A stretch of DNA of 64,000 nt from positions 2,542,001 to 2,606,000 of the forward strand of contig NZ_CP080095.1 of assembly GCF_019428685.1 (NCBI RefSeq), read 5' to 3'. The notes beneath the pieces are model-generated. The model did not search any database. It was not told where the DNA came from and worked only from the letters and a program-made list of their open reading frames with translations. The translations under genes and the position numbers were made by a program. The DNA comes from Paraburkholderia edwinii. GTDB taxonomy: Bacteria > Pseudomonadota > Gammaproteobacteria > Burkholderiales > Burkholderiaceae. Each line of letters opens with the position of its first letter. The stretch's first letter is position 1. Shown one piece after another: positions 57,654 through 64,000 of this stretch.

Positions 57654-59333
57654 GTGGAAAGTTTTCAAATACTCGATCACATCACGGACGGCGTCATGGC
57701 GCTCGACCGGGAGTGGAAGTTTCGGAACATCAACCGGACCGCTGCGCGGCTGCTGAAGCGTCGGTCCGAGGACTTGCTGAGTCGCGAGATCTGGGCCGAA
57801 TACCCGGATCTCATCGGGTCGAGCTACGAGGCAGCCTATCGGCAGGCGGCCGAAACCTGTATGCCCAGCACCGCGACCGACTTTTACGCGCCGCTAGGTA
57901 CCTGGTTTGAAGTGCGGGCGTTCCCGTGCGACGACGGTATCGTCGTGCTGGTTCGCGATGTCACCGAAGCGCGCGCGATCTCCGAACGTTTGTCGCGCCA
58001 AGCCACGCATGATGAACTGACCGGCCTCATCAATCGCCGGGAACTGCTGCGGCGCCTGAACAGTCTCGTCGACGAAGGCGCGGCAGCGTCCGTCGATCTG
58101 CTCTTCATCGACCTTGACCGCTTCAAGGATATCAACGACTCGTTTGGCCACGCGGCGGGCGATGAAGTACTGCGTGTCATCGGCGAGCGTCTTTCCGACA
58201 TGTTTACCCAAGGCGCACATGTTTCGCGCATCGGCGGTGACGAATTCGTAATTTTCCTCGTCGACGCCCCCGAGGGCGAGGCCGCGCGCGTCGCGCGCGA
58301 CGTCACAATACGCATGCGCGAGCCAATTCAGACGCCGTGCGTGCGGGCCTCGGTGAGCGCGAGCATCGGCGTGGCGCGCTACCCCGTCTCGGCATCGAAC
58401 GCGGGCGAGCTGCTGCGTAATGCGGACACCGCGATGTATCAGGCGAAGCGCGCGGGCGGTTCGCATGTGTGGTCGTTTGGCAAGGAGGATGCGCAGCGCC
58501 TCTTGCATCGCCGGCGGCTACGCGCGGATCTGGAGAGTGCGAGCGCCGCGCGCCAGTTCGAACTGCACTACCAGCCACAACTGGACCTGCATACTGGCCG
58601 CGTCTACGGAGTTGAGGCGCTCCTGCGATGGAACCATCCGCAACTGGGGCTGCTCACGCCGGCCGACTTCCTCGACGTGCTGCTTGAATCGCCGGCCTAC
58701 GAGGCGACAGGCGATTGGCTAATTCGCCTTGCGTACCGCCAGGCGGCGAAATGGCAGGCGGCGAACCGTATGCCGTTCAAGGTCGCCGTCAATCTCTCGG
58801 CCACGACGATCCAGAACTGCGATCTGGCCGCACTGGTTTCGGAGGCGGCCGAAGCGGCTGGCGTATGCGCTTCCGCACTCGACATCGAGGTGACGGAGAC
58901 TGTCGTCATGAGCGACTTCGCCGCCGCGTCGCGCGCGCTTTCAGCTGTACGAAGGCTCGGCGTGACCGTCTCGCTCGACGATTTCGGCACCGGCTACTCC
59001 AGCCTCGCATACCTCACCCGGCTGCCTGTCGATCGTATCAAGATCGACAAGTCGTTCGTGCAGGAGCTCACTGTTAAGGAGAATTGTCACCAGGCACGCG
59101 CGATGGTCGAAGCGATGGTGGCGCTCGCGCGCGCGCTGGGCATGAGAACGGTCGCGGAAGGCATCGAGAGTGAAACGCAATTCGTCCTCGTCAAAGAACT
59201 CGGTTGCGATGCCGTGCAGGGATATTTCATTGGCAAACCGGTATCGGCAGCGCGCATCGAACCTTACGCCGAGACACGGTTCGGGCCGGCTGAAGCTTCG
59301 TCGTTGCACGACGCTGGAAGCGGATCGCGCTAG
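57654..59333 (+). CDS. PAS-GGDEF-EAL cyclic-di-GMP protein
   Basis: The 559-residue protein has a PAS-like sensor (about 3-110), a GGDEF domain with an intact GGDEF motif (RIGGDEFVIF) and an EAL domain with intact EALLRW and DDFGTGYSS. Both diguanylate cyclase and phosphodiesterase activities are possible, set by the PAS input. I chose the GTG at 57654 because GGGAGG lies just before it, whereas the upstream ATG at 57393 adds 87 residues of atypical sequence and has no ribosome site. No membrane segment is visible. Confidence 0.88.
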   Translation: MESFQILDHITDGVMALDREWKFRNINRTAARLLKRRSEDLLSREIWAEYPDLIGSSYEAAYRQAAETCMPSTATDFYAPLGTWFEVRAFPCDDGIVVLVRDVTEARAISERLSRQATHDELTGLINRRELLRRLNSLVDEGAAASVDLLFIDLDRFKDINDSFGHAAGDEVLRVIGERLSDMFTQGAHVSRIGGDEFVIFLVDAPEGEAARVARDVTIRMREPIQTPCVRASVSASIGVARYPVSASNAGELLRNADTAMYQAKRAGGSHVWSFGKEDAQRLLHRRRLRADLESASAARQFELHYQPQLDLHTGRVYGVEALLRWNHPQLGLLTPADFLDVLLESPAYEATGDWLIRLAYRQAAKWQAANRMPFKVAVNLSATTIQNCDLAALVSEAAEAAGVCASALDIEVTETVVMSDFAAASRALSAVRRLGVTVSLDDFGTGYSSLAYLTRLPVDRIKIDKSFVQELTVKENCHQARAMVEAMVALARALGMRTVAEGIESETQFVLVKELGCDAVQGYFIGKPVSAARIEPYAETRFGPAEASSLHDAGSGSR

Positions 59334-59753
59334 CGGTCAACACGCAGCCCCTCGGCGGCTTCGCTAGCGATGTCACAATAACCTCCGGTTCGCAAGCAAC
59401 AATCGAACGGCTGAGGCAACGCGAATCCGCCCGGGATCGCGACACACCGCGCGAACGCAGGCGCGCCCACACGAGGGCCAAGTGAAACTGCGATGACACC
59501 ACAACTGCTCACAGGATCAACCTCTTGCACGGCGACGTCATCAGTGCCGTCGTGAATGACCGTTTGTGAACTTGAAAGGACCTCCGGGGCAACATAGGAC
59601 GGTCGACCGCTGTGGGTCGTTTTGCTGCGTTCGTCGTCGGCCCGAGTTCGGCCAAAAGCCGCCATCGACCTTGCGCGTGCGAATGTCCGCTCATGCAGGT
59701 TCAAGCGACTCATGCCCTACCGGGAAACAAAGAGCCGCCCCGCGACCGGGGGA
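59334..59753. other. Intergenic region, no supported gene
   Basis: A 420-base gap between the convergent GGDEF-EAL gene and the secreted-protein gene. A minus-strand frame (59330-59713) is open but overlaps the neighbour's end and has no ribosome site. I see no terminator hairpin with a T-run. Confidence 0.4.
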
Positions 59754-60110
59754 TCACGGTTGAACGGTATGCCATGCCTGGTTCAATCCATCGCCATGTC
59801 GGTCTCCCGGCTTTTTGTCTATCAATCCGCGGTACAACGGCTTGCCCTTATACGCCCACTGTGACGTACCGTTTGCCATCGCCATCAAGGTCAGATCGCC
59901 TGACGGCCGGTCTGCCTGTTCAGCGAGTGCAGGCGGGAAGTTTCGCGCGCAGTCGCCTTCGCATGACTTCTGATCCGGTGGACCATTCCCGATGAACGCG
60001 TACAGGGTCATTCCATGGTCGTCCACCAGCACACCTTCGCTCAGATGGGGCGTGGCCGCATGGGTAACCGTAGTTGCGAGCAGAATCGCCATTCCGGCAA
60101 ATGCCTTCAT
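59754..60110 (-). CDS. Small secreted protein, COG4315-type repeat
   Basis: The 118-residue protein has a signal peptide (MKAFAGMAILLATTVTHAA) and two halves carrying the PF03640-type motif: LVDDHGMTLYAFIGN and QWAYKGKPLYRGLIDKKPGD, with CEGDCARNFPP between them. These proteins are periplasmic or secreted and of unknown role, often near oxidative-stress genes. GGAG six bases before the ATG fixes the start. It is the last gene of the minus-strand operon, 47 bases after the YncE-like gene. Confidence 0.85.
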   Translation of the reverse strand: MKAFAGMAILLATTVTHAATPHLSEGVLVDDHGMTLYAFIGNGPPDQKSCEGDCARNFPPALAEQADRPSGDLTLMAMANGTSQWAYKGKPLYRGLIDKKPGDRHGDGLNQAWHTVQP

Positions 60111-60157
60111 GTGGAAACTCCTGAATTGGCGATCCCGAACGTGCTGACAGTTGTCTT

Positions 60158-61198
60158 TTATCGTGGCGCCATGATCCGCAGCACCGGATGCCCGTCGACG
60201 CTCTTCAGCGGAAACCACGATCGATGTTTTGTCGCGTCGACGTTGACGACGTGCGCATTCGGTCCGACCCGGCCGTCGCCGATCTTCGAGACCTTTGACC
60301 CGGCAACGCTGAACATCGACACGACGCCTTTTTCACCTGCTACATAGAGCAGGCGCGGACCCGGATCGAACGCCAGGACGTCCGGATTGCCACCAACGTC
60401 GAATGACGCGGCAACCTTCATCGTGCGCATATCGAGTACCAGCAGCTTGTCGTTGTCTTCGCATGCGATGAACGCGAGGCGTTGTTCGGGGGCGAAGAGC
60501 AAACCATGGTTGCCCTTCGCGCCCGGCAGATCGGTGCGAGTCACAATCCCATCGGTGGCCGGGTCGATTTCAACCAGTTGCCGTCGTGTCTGCACGTTGA
60601 CGAAGATGTGCCGCGTGACCGGGTCGTATTGCGTATTGCCTGCTTCGCCGCCCAGCGGAATGGTTGCGACACGCCTGTTCGTCAGTACATCGATCACCGT
60701 CTCGGTTTCACCCGTCTCGTCCGAGACGTAAAGCTTGTGGGCATCCGGCGCGTAGGCCATCCCGTCCGGATAGACGCCGCCGGGCGTGCGCGCAAATTCC
60801 TTCAGGGTCTGTTCGTCGATCGCGACGATCTCGTTCGTTCCCGTCGCTGATGCAAATACGCGGGACAATTCCGGCACTATGAGCACACCGTGCACGGCCG
60901 CGATTTCCGGTATGCGCGCAACGACGCGCGAGGTGAGCGTATCGAACACCACAATTTCGCTGTCGCCGAGATGCGCAATAAACAGCAGATGCCGGCGTGG
61001 ATCAAAGCTCTCATAGTCGAACCGCGATGCGCGTCCCGGCAGCGGGACATCGGCGATGTGAGTCAGAGGCAACGCGCCCGTTGCCCGGCTGTTCGAATCC
61101 TGCGCGAAACAGCCGGTTAAAAGAGCAGAAGCGGAGAACAGGCAAGCCGTCTCAATCAGCCGTGCAGCAAAAGACCGACGCGCCCGCACGTGATTCAT
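60158..61198 (-). CDS. YncE-like beta-propeller lipoprotein
   Basis: The 346-residue protein has a lipoprotein signal (LLTGCFAQ, Cys near residue 30) and then a YncE-type beta-propeller: repeated blades such as HLGDSEIVVFDTLTSRVV, YVSDETGETETVIDVLTNRRV and FIACEDNDKLLVLDMRTMKV. Such proteins are periplasmic and may bind a ligand or metal. The ATG overlaps the stop of the MFS gene (ATGA). GAGGG precedes it. Confidence 0.87.
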   Translation of the reverse strand: MNHVRARRSFAARLIETACLFSASALLTGCFAQDSNSRATGALPLTHIADVPLPGRASRFDYESFDPRRHLLFIAHLGDSEIVVFDTLTSRVVARIPEIAAVHGVLIVPELSRVFASATGTNEIVAIDEQTLKEFARTPGGVYPDGMAYAPDAHKLYVSDETGETETVIDVLTNRRVATIPLGGEAGNTQYDPVTRHIFVNVQTRRQLVEIDPATDGIVTRTDLPGAKGNHGLLFAPEQRLAFIACEDNDKLLVLDMRTMKVAASFDVGGNPDVLAFDPGPRLLYVAGEKGVVSMFSVAGSKVSKIGDGRVGPNAHVVNVDATKHRSWFPLKSVDGHPVLRIMAPR

Positions 61199-62436
61199 GA
61201 TGACCCTCCGTCTGGCCTGATATGGCGAAAGGAAGCGAGCAGCGCAAGATCGTAGGCAATCTTGAGCGCACCACACGCGATCAGTGGCGCACCGAGCCAG
61301 CCCGCACCCAGCAGGCCACCGGCGATCGTCGGCGCGAGCGCAGCCGCAAGGCTACGGGGCACAGCGGTGAAGCTCGCAGCAGCCGGCCGCTCGGCCGGCG
61401 TGACGACGGCCATCACGTAAGCACTGCGGGTTGGCACGTCGAGCTGCGAGAGTGCACTGCGCAGAAGCAGCAGCATCAGTGTCGGCGCGAGTGAAGGCGT
61501 GAAGGCGGCGGCGATCAGGCACACGCTCGATGGGATGTGCGTGAAGACCATGGTATTGAGCAGCCCGATGCGGCGGGCAATGGGCGCCGCGGCGAGCTGC
61601 GAGGCCGCGCTCAGCAGCCCGGCCATGAAGAAGAACTGCCCAGCCGCAGAAAGCGAAAGACCGAACCGCTGGATCAGCCACAGCGTAAGCAGCGAGTTGA
61701 CGAGCAGGCCACCGGCAAAGGCGTCGACGCTGAACAGCAGCGCCAGGCGCGTCACGATCCCGCGCGATGGACCGAGCGGTGCGCGCCCATCCTTTGCGCG
61801 CGATTTGAGCTTCGGCAGCCGCAGATACAGCAGGCAGATCGCGCAGCCCGTCAACGCGTAAAGGACGAACATGGCGCGCATTGCTGCGAGCGTGGAAACA
61901 ACGGAACGGGCGGCAATCCAGTCGGGCACCCCGGCCAGAAGCGCGCCCAGTGCGGCCGATAACGCGCCCACGAGACTGTAGCGGGCGAACAGCGCGGTCC
62001 GGGCGTCGGAATTCGCCGCCTCGGCAAGGCGCGCATGCTCGAGCGGCAGAAACAGGCTGACATCGCCCGAACTCGGGTTAAGCGTACCGACAAAAGCGAC
62101 CACGAGCAGAGGCCATAGCGACGACAGACTTGCAAATGCGAGACCCGTGGCCGCCATCAGTCCCGCCGCAATGAGCAGCAGTGCGCGTTGCGGATAGCGA
62201 TTACCCAGCAGGCCAACCACAATCGTTGCGATAGCCGACCCGACGAGCGTAGCGGTGCTGATGACGCCCACGGTCAGCTGCCCGAAGCCAAGCGCCAGCA
62301 GATACGCAGGCAGCAGGACCGCGATAAACCCGTCGCAAAATCCGCGCATGCCGCGTGCGGCGAGCAGTAGCCAGGCACTCCGTTCGGCGCCCGCTGGCAG
62401 GAACGACATCGATAGCGCTGCGCGGAAGGGGATCAT
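61195..62436 (-). CDS. MFS transporter
   Basis: The 413-residue protein has twelve membrane segments and a weak MFS signature: GLLGNRYPQRALLL in the helix 2-3 loop and SVDAFAGGLLVNSLLTLWLI in helix seven. The substrate is unknown. It precedes and overlaps a periplasmic YncE-like lipoprotein gene, and follows a DoxX-like gene by 33 bases. The set is probably one transcript with the superoxide dismutase gene. Confidence 0.85.
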   Translation of the reverse strand: MIPFRAALSMSFLPAGAERSAWLLLAARGMRGFCDGFIAVLLPAYLLALGFGQLTVGVISTATLVGSAIATIVVGLLGNRYPQRALLLIAAGLMAATGLAFASLSSLWPLLVVAFVGTLNPSSGDVSLFLPLEHARLAEAANSDARTALFARYSLVGALSAALGALLAGVPDWIAARSVVSTLAAMRAMFVLYALTGCAICLLYLRLPKLKSRAKDGRAPLGPSRGIVTRLALLFSVDAFAGGLLVNSLLTLWLIQRFGLSLSAAGQFFFMAGLLSAASQLAAAPIARRIGLLNTMVFTHIPSSVCLIAAAFTPSLAPTLMLLLLRSALSQLDVPTRSAYVMAVVTPAERPAAASFTAVPRSLAAALAPTIAGGLLGAGWLGAPLIACGALKIAYDLALLASFRHIRPDGGSS

Positions 62437-62469
62437 CGCTGTGTACTCAGGCGTGGGTGACAGTTTCTG

Positions 62470-62952
62470 TCAACGTTGCGAATGCATCTGTTTCACCCCT
62501 AGCTTCCGGGACAGCCAGTAGTCCACCGACCATCGGCCGCTGCCGGTACCGATCAGATCGTCGAGCAGCAGCGCGGTGCCGAGATACAGCGCACCGTAGC
62601 CCCAGTTTCCATGCGGGACGATGTACCCGTCCGTGAAGTCTCGCAGCCAAGCGAAGGAGCCCGCGGCATTCCCAACCGCTCTCAGACCGAAAATGATGAC
62701 GGCCGGGCAGGCAGCCAGCCTGATGCCAAGCCCGGCAAGAAAACTGATGCCCGCGACGATCTCGACGGCACGCAGTGCGCTGCCAATCCATGCGCACTGC
62801 GCCACCGTTTGCGATACGGTAAGCACCTGCCCGATACCGCCATCAAGCGGAAAGAGGAGCAGCAAGCCAAATGTCAGGCGCATGGGGACGACCCATTGGA
62901 CACTGCTAGTACTGACAGCAGCGAGCAGCCCGGATCGTGTCAGCCATCTCAC
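62470..62952 (-). CDS. DoxX-like membrane protein
   Basis: The 160-residue protein has about four membrane segments (about 27-45, 62-82, 85-100, 122-140), in a layout like DoxX/DoxD-type proteins, with GISFLAGLGIRLAACPAVI as the central hairpin. DoxX proteins are linked to thiosulfate:quinone oxidoreduction or to a membrane complex with superoxide dismutase. Here the dismutase gene is immediately upstream, which fits the second. The start is a GTG at 62952, since AAGGAG lies six bases before it. Confidence 0.7.
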   Translation of the reverse strand: MRWLTRSGLLAAVSTSSVQWVVPMRLTFGLLLLFPLDGGIGQVLTVSQTVAQCAWIGSALRAVEIVAGISFLAGLGIRLAACPAVIIFGLRAVGNAAGSFAWLRDFTDGYIVPHGNWGYGALYLGTALLLDDLIGTGSGRWSVDYWLSRKLGVKQMHSQR

Positions 62953-63006
62953 AGTGCTCTCCTTGCTTCGGCGGTCTCTCTATCGAATGACGTCGTCGCA
63001 TACATC

Positions 63007-63741
63007 TCATGCGGTCCGGCGCGACGGCATCGCCGCCTGCAGCCGGAGCGCCGCGTTGTCCCAGTTGACGATACTGAACAGCTGGTTGACGTACTCGTTG
63101 CGGCGGTTCTGGTGCTTGAGGTAATAGGCATGCTCGAAGACATCGAGGACCAGGATCGGCTGGATGCCCCAGGCGGTGAGCTTCTGGTGGTTCTCGCACT
63201 GCAGGATCATGAGCTTGCCAGTCGCCGGGTGAAAACCGACGACACCCCATCCCGAAGCTTCGACCGCGATCGTCGCGGCGACGAGCTGCGCCTTGAACTT
63301 CGCGTATGAGCCGAAGTCCCGGTCGATTGCCTTCGCGAGATCGCCCTTCGGCTCACCGCCCTTGCCGGATATGCTGGTCCAGTAGATCGTGTGCAGAATG
63401 TGGCTGGAGAGCTGGAACGCGAGTTCCTTCTCGTAATACTTCACCAGCGCAAAATCGTTGGTATCGCGCGCCTTCGCCAGCGCGTCTTCGGCCTTGTTCG
63501 CCGCGACCACCGCCGGCTTGTGGTGAAAGGTGTAGTGCAGTTCAACCGTACGCGCATCGATGACCGGTTCGAGCGCGCCGTAGTCGAATGGCAGGGGTGC
63601 CGCTGCGTACTTGCCGTCGGCATCCACGAGCTTGTCGGTGTAGACGGCGCTGTCTGCCGCGAAGACCGTTTGTGCCTGAGCCAGCATCATCCCGGCGCCG
63701 ACCGCGGCAGAGTTATGCAGAAAGGTACGACGTGTTGCCAT
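63007..63741 (-). CDS. Tat-exported Fe/Mn superoxide dismutase
   Basis: The 244-residue protein has a Tat-type signal (TRRTFLHNSAAVGAGMML, cleavage near residue 28) and a Fe/Mn superoxide dismutase body. Metal ligands lie in LHYTFHHK, SSHILHTIYW and LDVFEHAYYLKHQNRR. Most bacterial Fe/Mn dismutases are cytosolic, so export to the periplasm is notable. GAGGAA before the ATG at 63741 supports the start. It leads the operon with the DoxX-like, MFS and YncE-like genes. Confidence 0.9.
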   Translation of the reverse strand: MATRRTFLHNSAAVGAGMMLAQAQTVFAADSAVYTDKLVDADGKYAAAPLPFDYGALEPVIDARTVELHYTFHHKPAVVAANKAEDALAKARDTNDFALVKYYEKELAFQLSSHILHTIYWTSISGKGGEPKGDLAKAIDRDFGSYAKFKAQLVAATIAVEASGWGVVGFHPATGKLMILQCENHQKLTAWGIQPILVLDVFEHAYYLKHQNRRNEYVNQLFSIVNWDNAALRLQAAMPSRRTA

Positions 63742-63772
63742 GTGTTCCTCACAGATTCGCGCACGCGTCCGG

Positions 63773-64000
63773 TCACAGGGCGTGCAGGTGGACAAGCGGA
63801 TAGACGACAAGACCAACGACGGCAGCTGCCACGACGATCACGGGCTCCTGGAGCTTCCTGAAGCGCCACAGCAGCAATACGGTTGCGAGCGCGAGCAGCG
63901 CGGTCGGCCAGTCGATGACCGAGCGCTTCGCGATGACGACTACTGAGCCTGTGATTGCGCCGACCGCCGCAGCCGTTATGCCATCGACGAACGCTTTGAC
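63773..64000 (-). CDS. Chromate transporter family protein, C-terminal part
   Basis: Only the last 75 codons lie in the window; the gene continues beyond 64000. The frame reads VKAFVDGITAAAVGAITGSV and ends with a hydrophobic segment VIVVAAAVVGLVVYPLVHL, the C-terminal pattern of ChrA chromate transporters. The role would be export of chromate, but the diagnostic N-terminal part is not visible. It lies 31 bases upstream of the superoxide dismutase gene on the same strand. Confidence 0.7.
   Translation of the reverse strand, partial: VKAFVDGITAAAVGAITGSVVVIAKRSVIDWPTALLALATVLLLWRFRKLQEPVIVVAAAVVGLVVYPLVHLHAL

Overview
The window is GC-rich, densely packed bacterial DNA. Gene content and codon bias suggest a Burkholderiaceae genome, most likely Paraburkholderia or Caballeronia. 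That placement is inferred from family resemblance, not from a marker gene. No rRNA, tRNA, CRISPR array or intact insertion sequence is visible. Most of the content is accessory: stress defence, an extra respiratory oxidase, surface-glycan synthesis and signalling.

Layout. 1-10.1 kb: small stress and metal genes, including a cytosolic Cys-rich copper-storage protein, a formate/nitrite-type channel, a GAF-HWE histidine kinase, a GNAT, a cupin, CsbD, a lone CheB methylesterase, a phosphatidylserine-decarboxylase fragment, CinA and a YciE/YciF ferritin-like protein. 10.3-19.2 kb: a BrkB/YihY membrane protein, then a tightly overlapped caa3-type oxidase operon (subunit II with heme c, fused subunits I+III, a small membrane protein, CtaG, a tri-heme cytochrome c) and a Na+/H+ antiporter. 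19.2-28.9 kb: hemerythrin, manganese catalase, a pseudo-receiver, a PAS-PAS hybrid kinase with two receivers, a formaldehyde dehydrogenase, an Nramp-like transporter and a flavodoxin-fold reductase. 28.9-42.3 kb: a surface-glycan island with eight co-oriented minus-strand genes (GT4, GmhB-like phosphatase, GT9, NodU-type carbamoyltransferase, GT2, GT9, GT, UDP-glucuronate decarboxylase-like), flanked by a divergent ABC exporter fused to sensor-kinase-like and receiver domains and by another GT2.

42.4-47.5 kb: a second zinc alcohol dehydrogenase, an OxlT-like MFS carrier and a divergent MetX-like alpha/beta hydrolase. 47.5-56.8 kb: a proteostasis and envelope-stress cluster (PsiE, AraC regulator, HdeD, Hsp20, ClpG/ClpK-type disaggregase, ZnF-UBP protein, thioredoxin-reductase-like flavoprotein without redox cysteines, DUF1269). 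Its content resembles the transmissible locus of heat resistance / protein quality control known from other proteobacteria. 57.6-64 kb: a PAS-GGDEF-EAL protein and a minus-strand operon with a chromate-transporter end, Tat-exported superoxide dismutase, DoxX-like protein, MFS carrier, YncE-like lipoprotein and a small secreted protein.

Together the genes suggest a bacterium equipped for oxidative, aldehyde, metal, heat and envelope stress. The most unusual item is the ABC exporter carrying a histidine-kinase ATPase-like segment and a complete receiver domain in one polypeptide (38624-41437), divergent from the glycan operon. Decay is also visible: a frameshifted copy of an uncharacterised small gene, a truncated decarboxylase and an ECF-sigma remnant.
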